The notes under the pieces were generated by a model, which saw nothing but the letters and a program-made list of their open reading frames with translations, was not told the DNA's origin and ran no database searches. Positions 1-10,600 of a DNA stretch of 64,000 bases are shown here, one piece after another (positions within the stretch are counted from its first letter, which is position 1; every line of letters starts with the position of its first letter). The position numbers and the translations under genes are program-made. Origin of the DNA: Hofstenia miamia (Eukaryota; Xenacoelomorpha; Acoela); the NCBI GenBank assembly GCA_004352715.1, contig SCFE01000039.1, positions 1,448,231-1,512,230 of the forward strand, written 5' to 3'.

Positions 1-575
1 CTCCTACTACAATCTGGTAACAACTTCATCCTTAGCAAAGTTTTCAAGTCGAGTTCGAATTACACAGAATGTATTCGAGTTCTTATGCATTGAGTTTGTG
101 TATTGTTTTATTGAAATTCCGAGTTCGATTGAGTTTTTTTATAATTTCGACTTTTTTAGGGTAAAAAACATTAGTTTTACAATAATTTTGAGTTTTCTAA
201 GCTAAACAATAGTTATTTGAGATTGATGAAGAAATTGAAATTGAAAATAATTAAAAATTTTAAAGTATTTGCGAGTTCGAATTCAAGTTTTGATGATCAA
301 GTTTTGCAAGCTTATTCAAGTTAGATTACTTAGCAATCCTAGTACTCGAAAACACTGATCCTTAGTATTTATTAACAATTTGCTGAAGCTGCCTACTAAG
401 CTTTTGCAACACTGAAAAGTTATTAACTTATCAAAAACTTTTTGGTTCACAATATTTGTAAAATAAGTATTTACTCATTTAATAAATATAAGATATATGG
501 CATTAAAGTTAAGATTTTTTTTGGAACTCAATATATTTTCTGTATATGTAACAATAAATTTATGGATTTCCGTTA
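1..575. repeat. Interspersed repeat copy, interrupted by a hAT MITE
   Basis: Bases 1-35 plus 366 to about 575, read without the insertion at 36-357, align with the reverse complement of 46275-46490. Shared stretches include AACAACTTCATCCTTAG, GAAGCTGCCTACTAA, TTTGTAAAATAA and GTAACAATAAATTTATG. The two copies differ at many positions, so this is an old repeat family and not an assembly copy. No coding potential is seen and the family is not identified. Confidence 0.7.
36..357. mobile_element. hAT-type MITE, 322 bp, with 8-bp target duplication
   Basis: The element is flanked by the 8-bp direct repeat ATCCTTAG (28-35 and 358-365). Its ends are imperfect inverted repeats: CAAAGTTTTCAAGT on the left and CAGTGTTTTCGAGT on the reverse-complemented right. 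The interior is rich in GAGTTCGA-type motifs and has no open frame. Eight-bp duplications and ends starting with CA are typical of the hAT superfamily. The related repeat copy at 46275-46490 lacks the insertion and has one copy of the target site, which confirms the boundaries. Confidence 0.75.
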
Positions 576-759
576 TGTCTATATTATTAAGTTTGCCTTC
601 AATAATGGCATTAATTTTATTTCTACAATGCCATTATGGTATCCTCAATGTTGTACTTAGTGGTATGATACCATAACATAATCGCACCACTGATTAGCAT
701 TGAACACTTTTTAAAAGCATGCACACACTGTACATCATACACATTTTTCAGTTGGGTCT

Positions 760-1759
760 NNNNNNNNNNNNNNNNNNNNNNNNNNNNNNNNNNNNNNNNN
801 NNNNNNNNNNNNNNNNNNNNNNNNNNNNNNNNNNNNNNNNNNNNNNNNNNNNNNNNNNNNNNNNNNNNNNNNNNNNNNNNNNNNNNNNNNNNNNNNNNNN
901 NNNNNNNNNNNNNNNNNNNNNNNNNNNNNNNNNNNNNNNNNNNNNNNNNNNNNNNNNNNNNNNNNNNNNNNNNNNNNNNNNNNNNNNNNNNNNNNNNNNN
1001 NNNNNNNNNNNNNNNNNNNNNNNNNNNNNNNNNNNNNNNNNNNNNNNNNNNNNNNNNNNNNNNNNNNNNNNNNNNNNNNNNNNNNNNNNNNNNNNNNNNN
1101 NNNNNNNNNNNNNNNNNNNNNNNNNNNNNNNNNNNNNNNNNNNNNNNNNNNNNNNNNNNNNNNNNNNNNNNNNNNNNNNNNNNNNNNNNNNNNNNNNNNN
1201 NNNNNNNNNNNNNNNNNNNNNNNNNNNNNNNNNNNNNNNNNNNNNNNNNNNNNNNNNNNNNNNNNNNNNNNNNNNNNNNNNNNNNNNNNNNNNNNNNNNN
1301 NNNNNNNNNNNNNNNNNNNNNNNNNNNNNNNNNNNNNNNNNNNNNNNNNNNNNNNNNNNNNNNNNNNNNNNNNNNNNNNNNNNNNNNNNNNNNNNNNNNN
1401 NNNNNNNNNNNNNNNNNNNNNNNNNNNNNNNNNNNNNNNNNNNNNNNNNNNNNNNNNNNNNNNNNNNNNNNNNNNNNNNNNNNNNNNNNNNNNNNNNNNN
1501 NNNNNNNNNNNNNNNNNNNNNNNNNNNNNNNNNNNNNNNNNNNNNNNNNNNNNNNNNNNNNNNNNNNNNNNNNNNNNNNNNNNNNNNNNNNNNNNNNNNN
1601 NNNNNNNNNNNNNNNNNNNNNNNNNNNNNNNNNNNNNNNNNNNNNNNNNNNNNNNNNNNNNNNNNNNNNNNNNNNNNNNNNNNNNNNNNNNNNNNNNNNN
1701 NNNNNNNNNNNNNNNNNNNNNNNNNNNNNNNNNNNNNNNNNNNNNNNNNNNNNNNNNNN
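760..1759. other. Assembly gap of exactly 1000 N
   Basis: A run of 1000 N, a round number that usually marks a gap of unknown length. It truncates the minus-strand coding fragment that ends at 1760. Confidence 0.99.
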
Positions 1760-1976
1760 ATTGCAGAGGGGAAACATCAGAGGAAAGCTTTGTTAGGGAG
1801 TCAGATAAGGATGATATGACGCCAGGGCCATCATTGGTGGACGGAGTCGAGGTAGAGAGAGCAGAGACCGCTTGGCGTAACAACGAAATGATGGCGTCTT
1901 TCTTCAGACCACCAACAGCGGAGGCAAACTGGGCATCGCTCAAATTTTTGAGGTCGGACAGCGAAATTGGGGGCAT
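1760..1976 (-). CDS. N-terminal coding fragment of unknown protein, cut by gap
   Basis: Read on the minus strand from ATG 1976, the frame stays open for 72 codons until the gap. It begins MPPISLSDLKNLSDAQFASA and continues with a Ser/Thr-rich stretch and heptad-like LSDSLTKLSSD. Base composition is clearly richer in GC than the flanks. I do not recognise the protein. The Leu/Ser-rich, coiled-coil-like character and the LINE debris just upstream on the same strand suggest ORF1 of a non-LTR retrotransposon; a first exon of a host gene is the alternative. Short TGTATAATAAAC-like direct repeats precede the ATG. Confidence 0.45.
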
Positions 1977-2099
1977 AGCTGAAATCTAATTAAACTGTAT
2001 AATAAACTGTATAATAAAAGCTATCGAAGCTGAGTGGGGGAACCTAAAGTAATGAGAAGACTAGATGAAATCTACCCATCGTAATCAACATTGTCTTCT

Positions 2100-2900
2100 G
2101 TCAGTTAAAAAGCTACTAAAGAAAAAAATGGTGCGTTTGGGAAAGCCAGTTCAGGCTTTGAAGTTGTCAATCATTATGGGAAACTCGGTCTAAAGTCTTT
2201 ACCATTTCCAAATCAAAATGACTGGCATTATCGTAGTATTCATTCTGACCCTTAAAGATGTTAATAAAGGGGTGAGCGACTTAGATGGGCTTCAATTTTC
2301 TCAAATTGCATTTATTTTGTGTTTAGGTTATAAGTATCAGCGATTTCATATATGAGGCTTTTGAAAGCCCGAGAGAGGTGGAGATCATCGGGGCATCCAA
2401 CTTCATTCTTTGGTATCGGAAATGGAATAACCTTAAATATTTTGAACAGATTTGAAAATTATACAGAACAGACGCTGGTCATTACCACATTTATTTTATA
2501 TTTCTGTTCGCACATGATATACTTGATATAAGAAAAGGGGATAAGTTATTTCATATCCAGTATGTTGCTAATCAATAAAGACTTCTACAAAGTGAGCATT
2601 TATAACAAACAATTCAAAAGGAGTGTCGATGGAATGCAAAAAGCTTCTTCATGACATACCACCAATCACTTCCACTCTTCTGACCAGCTCTTTCATTCTT
2701 GATGTTATTCAGATCTTGTACTGAGAGCCTTTTCACAGTAGTATGTCGACCTTTTAAGATAGCTCAGTTGATGGAGAAGATTATGATCGCACAAGAATGT
2801 ATTCAAATTTATTGGGCAGTGATCTCTGACAGTCTTTATCAGAACAGAAATTAGTGATAGGTGTGATTGGTACAATATGGCTCTGTCGAAAAATTTAGCT
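2100..2900 (-). pseudogene. Decayed non-LTR retrotransposon ORF2 (linker and RT)
   Basis: Reverse-strand translation gives LINE-like blocks in the expected order, broken by stops and frameshifts. At about 2760-2640 there is a linker-like segment with KGRHTTVKRLSVQDLNNIKN and SDWWYVMKKL. At about 2440-2340 there is a segment starting KVIPFPIPKN, resembling the start of RT fingers. At about 2215-2165 DLEMVKTLDRVSHND resembles the D-x-x-K-A-F-D-x-V-x-H motif of RT block A. No intact frame remains. Assignment rests on motif similarity only. Confidence 0.4.
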
Positions 2901-2904
2901 GAGT

Positions 2905-3640
2905 TTCAGTAGAAACAATGCTTTATAATATCATTCTATTCCAATTTGTTGTAAAGCATGAACTACGCTATGGTTAGTTATGTTTCAATTTTGTCGATTG
3001 AACTTTTATTTAATACATAATTGCTGTGCAGCATTACCATTGTTGTAGACACCTGACAAATTTCCGAACTATAATGATATGACAGACAGCGGAATTATCA
3101 CAGATGTGTCAATACCTATCTATTTGATAAACAATTTTGCATAATGAAAACTAATGAAAAAATAAACAATTTTGTAGAAAAAAGGTTTTCATAACAATTC
3201 GTTATTTAATAACGTGTTTTTAAGTTTGCAAGACAAAATGTTCATGAATTCTTTTATTCAAACCTAGGATTGTATAATGACTTATAAATTTAGCTTACCC
3301 AAAATGTCTTAATCAATGCCATTATTAAAGACAAACTGCAGTAGGGGAAAATTATGTTAAACACTATATTATTTTTGGAATTTAATTTAATTCGGAAATA
3401 CTAAATATTGAATTGCTTTATTTTTATCTATTCTTTCTTTATTAGATACATGAGTTGTGCTTGTTTACATATTTACATCATTTTTACTCAATATCAAATA
3501 ATTAATAGTGTTCACAATAAATGTGGTTTTCTAAAAAAAATTTCGTTTCACTTATTTTTTCTCTACTGATCTTTGAGCATGAGGCGCTTTGCTTTCGGAA
3601 AATTAATAATTTCATTTAATTTTTTCTTAAGCAAGCCCCA
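2905..3640. other. AT-rich intergenic DNA, nothing recognised
   Basis: I see no open frame with coding character, no inverted repeat and no RNA gene in this stretch. Confidence 0.6.
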
Positions 3641-3699
3641 GTCTAGTAAATGTCTTACTTTTTCATATCTGAATTTTTGCTGCTATTAAATTACCTATT

Positions 3700-3998
3700 T
3701 TTTAAACTTTTTACATATCCTTGTATCAGCTTCACTGTCAACAGGCTCCTTCGAATTCTCCTGACTACTTGTTCCTGTTTTGCTATTATCATTGCACCTT
3801 TTGCTCTCGTCAGTCCTGCCTTCCTTAGACAGTTCTACTTGTCTTTATTTCTAAAGTATTCCCCTTGGATTTTTTCTCCCTTTGTATTTACTGTCTCGGA
3901 CTGTATTCGAACTGGTATGCTTTCTTTTCTAACCACCCGTATTCATTTTTCTCTAATTTCTGCTGATCCCTCCTGGGGTAGTCTTTCCTCGTGCTCAC
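3700..3998 (-). repeat. LINE 3'-region remnant, copy 1
   Basis: The + strand is C/T-rich. On the minus strand a short frame reads GLTRAKGAMIIAKQEQVVRR, resembling the conserved segment near the C-terminus of some LINE polymerases (TEG-x-I-x-A-A-Q-x-Q). A second, near-identical copy lies at 4050-4350, with a single N at 3999 between them. The tail CTAAATAAAGTCATTGATTA followed by ATT repeats at 4001-4027 looks like a retrotransposon 3' end. Confidence 0.4.
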
Positions 3999-4049
3999 NC
4001 TAAATAAAGTCATTGATTATTATTATTAGTAAACGTCTTTTTGCTCGCA

Positions 4050-4350
4050 ATCATCTATTAAATTACCTATTTTTTCAACTTTTTACATATTCTGCACTTG
4101 TATCAGCTTCACTGTCAACAGGCTCCTTCAAATTCTCCTGACTACTTGTTCCTGTTTTGCTATTATCATTGCATCTTTTGCTCTCTTCAGTCCTGCCTTC
4201 CTTAGACAGTTCTACTTGTCTTTATTTCTAAAGTATTCCCCTTGGATTTTTTCTCCCTTTGCATTTACTATCTCTGACTGTATTCGAACTGATATGCTTT
4301 CATTTGTCTCTAATTTCTACTGACCCCTCATGGGGTAGTTTTTCCCCCGT
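4050..4350 (-). repeat. LINE 3'-region remnant, copy 2
   Basis: This copy repeats 3684-3995 with scattered substitutions and small indels: CTGCACT is inserted near 4093, and about 25 bp are missing after ATGCTTTC near 4297. Because an N separates the copies, the pair may be two alleles placed in tandem or a genuine duplication. It ends about 130 bp upstream of the INTS12 start codon. Confidence 0.6.
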
Positions 4351-4374
4351 GCTCACTGCTTGTTCTCACACCTG

Positions 4375-4480
4375 TCTCCTTTATATACTGTTGCACACTT
4401 ACAAAATCTTCAATTTGTGGGCTTTATTTTAAAATTGATATCAGTCGATCATTTTTATTGAGATTTGTTTAGTTGTAAAC
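4375..4480 (+). promoter_or_regulatory. Putative INTS12 promoter and 5' UTR
   Basis: This is the unique sequence between the repeat copy and the INTS12 ATG. TTTATATACT at about 4380 could be a TATA-like element. No other defined motif is seen, and the transcription start cannot be placed from sequence alone. Confidence 0.25.
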
Positions 4481-4606
4481 ATGTTTTCAGATTCAGTCGA
4501 GTCTGTGTATACCAGAGCTATTAATCTTTTTCGGCAAAATACAAAACAATCTGAAGAAAAACTTAAAAAGTTAGCCTACAGTTATGTGAAAGGAAAAGAC
4601 AGAAAG
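4481..4606 (+). CDS. INTS12: INTS12 exon 1
   Basis: This exon encodes 42 residues starting MFSDSVESVYTRAINLFRQN and exits in phase 0 at AGAAAG|GTTTGT. The stretch with SEEKLKKL matches the human segment DSAEKLKALL. The next intron is only 60 nt and contains a stop in frame, so it must be spliced out. Confidence 0.92.
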
Positions 4607-7600
4607 GTTTGTATGTTTTGTGTTTTAGTAATCTTATATATGCTGGTTGTGATTGTACGTTTTTAGCGAAAACCGGACTCTAAACTGTTTTTATCACCTG
4701 AAGATGCCAAAGTTTCTAAACGTGCGGAAACATGTTCACCTTCTTTTGTAGACGAGGAAGCTCCCGATGAAGAAACAGATGAGGATATTAATTCTGCTTC
4801 TGCTGAAGAAGTTATGGTAGAAGAAGTACAACTTTCCTCCCATGGCTTACAAGACCTTGAGAAGCTAGCTGCAGAAATGGGAATTGATTGTGCAATTTGC
4901 GGGTACATAAATATACGGATAGTTTCAAATTAATACGTTTTCTACATGCATTTGTTAATCAACTTCTCGTTATTGAAAATGTGTTATATTTTTGTTATTG
5001 GTTGTAAGCAGTTTTGTTTTTACATTTTTTTATTAATATTGGAATCATGTCATTTGATTTCATAGTACTATTTTTATACAAATGAATACTTGGAAATCTA
5101 AGCACTAGTTATGTGAGTTCAATTTTACTTATATAAAAGGGTCATTTATCAAATTTAGTGAACCTAATTGCCCTAATTGCTATTGGATTTGAAATTTTCA
5201 TTCTATTTAACCCTAGCTGCATGTCTGCATCACATGAAAAGTTTAATTTATTGTCCTGTAAAGTCTGATATACTGCATTCATTTTAGTGTTATTTATATT
5301 AAAAAATGTCTTCAAAAATATTGTCCCAATTGGGATTCCTTAAATTTTTTACAAGTATTACCGAATTAAACCGCTCGTTTTAATGGTTCCTTGTTGCTTT
5401 ACAATATTTCATCAAAGTGCATTTTCAGTTCTAAAGTATCGATAACATAAAAATGCGAATATTTTAAATAGCAATTCTTAAAGTTACTCAGTTATCTAGA
5501 AGTATTTTATTTCCAAATGATTGCAAATTTTGTTGTACTCAATTAAATGACGAAATATTAATGCTACTAACTGGAAAACAATTTTAACACAAATAAAAAG
5601 CGATGCCAAGTATTTTGTCTGTAGTTAAAACTGGTATCAGGGTGAAGCAATTAATTTGGTTTTATTTGTTTTAGGTCGATGACCGTTACGGCTGGAAATC
5701 GGCTCCTTGAATGCTCAGATTGTCACACGCTTTACCATCAAAACTGTCACAAACCAACAGTTTCAGATACTTCAGCAAACGATCCACGGACCGTTTGGAT
5801 TTGTTCTAACTGTTCTAAGAAAGCTGTCAGCGTTAAGGTTCGTGCCGCATTTCGTCTTTACTTTATAAACAGTAATCAGAATTGCCCAGTTGCAAATCGT
5901 GTAGACGTATTTAAAGTAGTGTTAATGGGATTATCTATCTTCAGTATAAAGTAATAATTTTTACAACGTTCAATATTTTTATAATGTTTGTGTATATTAG
6001 TTGATCATTGCAAATGTGTTATGTATTTCATTTAGCATCTCTATTCCATTATCAGTTGCTATCCTCAAGTACATAATTGTTCGCGTAGTTTCGTCATTTT
6101 TATATGATTGAAGAGCATTTCGATACTTTTATGACAATAATATTTAGGGTGACTAAAGAATGAGATAATCAAATTTTTAGTTGAACAAAATTGAAGAACA
6201 ATATGAAACATGTCTCCTCCAGAGGTCATGCCCAGCTAACAGTAATCTATCAACCTCTCAATTTGGTTTTAGAACTCATCTATTTAAATGCTCTTCAGGA
6301 AACGTAGCGACTCTTCCAACACTGCATTTTCATTATCAAAGCTGATTAGGTTAGGCTGCAAATTAAGCAACCACTGATCATATTTGTAGAGATCATGGAG
6401 TATTGTGGTTGCCATCGCAATTACATGCCACTTCTATCAATATAATTTTTGTGAATGTTGCAACATCGTCAATCACTAACTGCTGTTGATTCAATGTGAA
6501 ACTTCTTGTTTGGAGTAAACTTCCAAGTGCAACTCGGAATGCGTTTGTTTTCATTTTATCAAAGTGTTAAATACTGTTTCCGAAATGGAGTAATGCTTCG
6601 TTTTAGTTGTTGTTACTTGTAAACCGCCTGAATTATACTTCAATATAGTTTTACAAATATAACAAATAAATACATAATTTGATAGTAAGAAATTTAATCC
6701 ATGCCATTACATTATTTCGAAATTCTACAAAAGGCATTTCTTACTTTAAGTTATCAAACTGTGGAATATGACTGTCATTTCCATTAACAGAATTTACTAT
6801 TAATAACTAATCTATAATCTTACTTAATATTTGAAGATCCAGTTTAATAATATTCATTTGTTGTCCCTAGAAACTTATCCCAGTCATCAGTTCGTAAACC
6901 ATTTGTTTATGAGAAATTTTGTTACAAAAAATATTCCAATGTCATGTTGATTATAATTTCGTTATTAAAATTTTAGATAATTTTTATGAATAGGGTGTTC
7001 CCGCATCTCCTGGTTTTAAAAGTGCGAAAAAGCCTTGCCTAGATAGGATTAATCTTTTATGCCATGTACAGTCACTTTCAAAAGTATTGAGGCAGTAAAA
7101 AATATCGTTTTTTCTCTTTAGACAAAATTTACTAGGCGCCATAAGACATTATATATTGTAGTACATCAACGGACATAATCCTCTTTTTAATTAATTATAT
7201 TTGAATGGATAAAGCAAATCTGTCACATTAAAATTCAAAATTGAAAATCATGCACAGATTCGTACTTTTGCACGTGACTGTATAAATTTCAATTTATTAA
7301 CTTCATTAACATTAATAATATTCTTAAATTGGCTGTGACCGTTTTGTTTTAGCAAGAAAAACCAGAAATTAAAATTGAAGACAATGATAATACAGTAAGT
7401 TTTAATTTCAGCAATTTTGATATTATAATTTTGAGGTTATTATCTTGCAAAGGGGTTTTATTACTTCATCAAAGGTATTTTTATTTTCTCTTCTATTATT
7501 CCTCTTATTCGTTCCTTTTTCGAATGCACAATCATTATACTGTGACTTTCATAATTATTATTATTGAATAATTTAAGAAAGGACTTCTCTCTTTCTATAT

Positions 7601-10600
7601 TTTCTATTCCAAATTTAGATTGTGTTGCATTAAATATAAATTCTACTAGTGGATCTTCCACCAACGTTTCTGTGCTTTCTTATGATCTTGCATGTTCGTT
7701 TATTTTTTGTTCAATTTGCAATCCAATTTTATTTGAAAGCAGTTGTATAGTATAGAAAGTATTGTTCATATAGCTAGGGTTAATCAATACTGTACTTCAT
7801 TGTTTCGACTCGGTCTACCTCGTCATTTTTAGAAAATTGAATTTTTTTACTTTGAGTCAGACCTCCGTAAGATTTTAATCGGTAACAACTCAATGTTTTT
7901 CTTTTTAAAGTTAAATGAATCTGATATTCTTCATTTCCAGCAATAATCATAAGGTTAAACAAACAATAGTATGCAAAAATGTATGCATTCAATAATAAAG
8001 CAAGCAAGCTCCAATGTTGACATCACTTAGTGAAAGAGTTGTAACCGGGCCGGGCCTGTGCCGTAAAATTAAGATTGAAGCTTGCCCAGGTAAAAAAATT
8101 CTGTACAACGACCCTAGAATTGTTCAAACTTTTATTAATCAATATACATTCCCTCACATTAAAACATTATATCGACTATTATATTTAATTGCCTAATTTT
8201 ACATCAAGAAGTAAATCCATGGCGACAATAATTACAATTTATTCAGAAAATGTCTTAGTATTAGCAATAAATTTCATTTATACTTTAGGTGTCCTAGTGT
8301 AAACTGTAAATTACTTAGACAATACACTGTGTATTATTAGCACGTTTGCAAGGGGAATGCTGCATAAGTTCGTAGCATTTTTATTTGAGGCACAATACAC
8401 ATATTTTTATCAATACTGCAATACCACTATTAACCATTTTTAAATGTAAATTAAAATACTTTTCCATCAGTGGACGCATCCTTATGTGAAGCCGATCGCT
8501 TTTGATGCAATCACGAGTTAACTATATTGTTTAAAAGTGTAGTTGATGCAAAAATGCTTTCATTTTCGTATTTTCAATTTTTTATTTACAAAAATCGTAT
8601 AATGGTTTTGGATATGACGGGCCCGGGCCTAGGCCTGCATATGACCAATTGCAACAGGCCGGGCTTGAAATCAATGCCCGGTTACAAATCTGTTCTAACT
8701 TGATGACTTCGATCACCTTATTTGTAAGGCTTTCGATTACAGTCTATTCACATAGATTTAATTGCTTTTAAATAATATTCTTTTCAAACATGATTAACCC
8801 TTTTCTGCCCAAAATGGTATGTTAGTTGATTTTTTTAAATATCACCATTGTTCTAGATCAAAAAACATGTTGATGATTGAAAAAATAAATATAAATTTAT
8901 TTTAGTGGGAAAATTTTAACATTGTGATTAATCCTGGCCACACTCTCATTTTTATGAATGTTTATGTTCACTGGAATGTTCAAAGCCCATAGATATATGG
9001 CCATTATAATGTATATTAAGGGATACATAATTCTAATGTAAACATTTGTGAAGAAATATTGCAATAGTTAATAGCATTTCTAAAAAAATAATTTTGAAAT
9101 TGAAACTTCTCAGCTTAAACTGAATAAAAATAAATTGCTTAACAACGTACAAATCGCAACAACAAACTATAAGAGAAAGTATTTTATTTTTGGCATAGAA
9201 TCAACAACATAAATCACTAAAACAGATTTTCCCTAAAATTGGACTCAGCTTTTTCAGTTTTTTGTCTTGTTCATTGTAATGAAATAGTGGTCAGAAAAAA
9301 GGGGTTAAAAATTAGCTCCCTGAATTTTCAATTTAAAAACGAAAAATCTTTATTTCAAAATCGATATAAATTGGCTATTTTTAATGTTAAGCTCATTGAA
9401 AATTTTTAGCAGATTAATAGTTAGTGCGGCACAAAATAAAAGTGTGAAAAGCTTCTGTCCGTTTATGCCGGTACCAGATGGCCAATTCAATTCCGTTTTT
9501 CATTTTTCATTTTGATCATTTGGAAAGATTAAATGAAAATTGAAATTGAAAAACGGAAATAACCTTTTTTCATTTTCGTTTTTCATTTTTCATTTTGCCA
9601 ATTTCCATTTTTAAAATTTTTCAAAGGAAAAACAAAGATTGAAAAGTGAAAAACGAAAATGAAAAATGAAACATTTCAATTCCGTTTTCGTTTTTAATTT
9701 TCGTTTTGGTTGTTATCAATTTTTTTCAAAACTAACAAAAACCACTGAAAAACCAAACTTAAAAATATATTACACACAAAAAATAAAAGTATTTATGTCT
9801 TTAAGTATTTAAAGCTTGTTGCAAATTCTTGATACAGTCTCTTCTGAAAAATCTTTTCTAACAGTTTAAGAAGGGCCCTCACATTATTATTCCAGTTACA
9901 ATTTTTACTAAAAGTATTGAAGGCATTTATAAATTCGAATCTTCATTTTTCAAATGGGTTTGAAATCCTTCCTTTCATTCATAGCTGATAGATAGGAAAT
10001 GATTCACTGAATATATTCCTTTCTTGCCGTTTCAATTGTGTGACCAGTTTGACGAAGGTGTGCTTGCTTTACTTTTTCAGGAATCATTCAATATATGACT
10101 ATCCCAGAACTTCCTTACAGACGCTGATTTAAAATTGAATTTAGAATTTGAAGGTAATTTCTAATCTTAGTTGACATTGTGGTACAAATATTTTGATTTT
10201 CATTGCCGAAAATTAATTCACAATTCATACTATGTGTTTTTTATATGAATTTATGAGCATGTTCATGTTTCGAACTTAAATAGGTTTAGCAGCAATCGCA
10301 ACCGAATGTTTATACCCAGTCTTATGTTTTGTCTACCTTTCTTAATTTTACAGCTCCATCTCAGCTCTTTGTTATGAAAAATAACACATAAATGACATTG
10401 AGACTTGCTTCTATATTGCTGAAGTGAACTTTCTGTGAAATATTTTAGTCGTTTTAAATAATTTTTTGTAATGTTTCATCTATTTGTACGAATTAACCGA
10501 ATGTCAATTAGTGGTGTGCGGGCAGGCCCGATGCCCGCCGCGGGCTCGGACGGGCCACGGGCTGGCATAAAGAAAAGATAAAAGTATTGTAAGTCTATTG

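Noticed and set aside
623-1976. Long frames running through the 1000-N gap
   Set aside because: They are open only because N codons are translated as unknown. Only 1760-1976 has real sequence support.
6994-7066. Possible extra INTS12 exon reading GVPASPGFKSAKKP in phase 0
   Set aside because: Its only suitable donor, GTACAG, is the terminal inverted repeat of the MITE starting at 7069, and the acceptor is weak. The model is complete without it.
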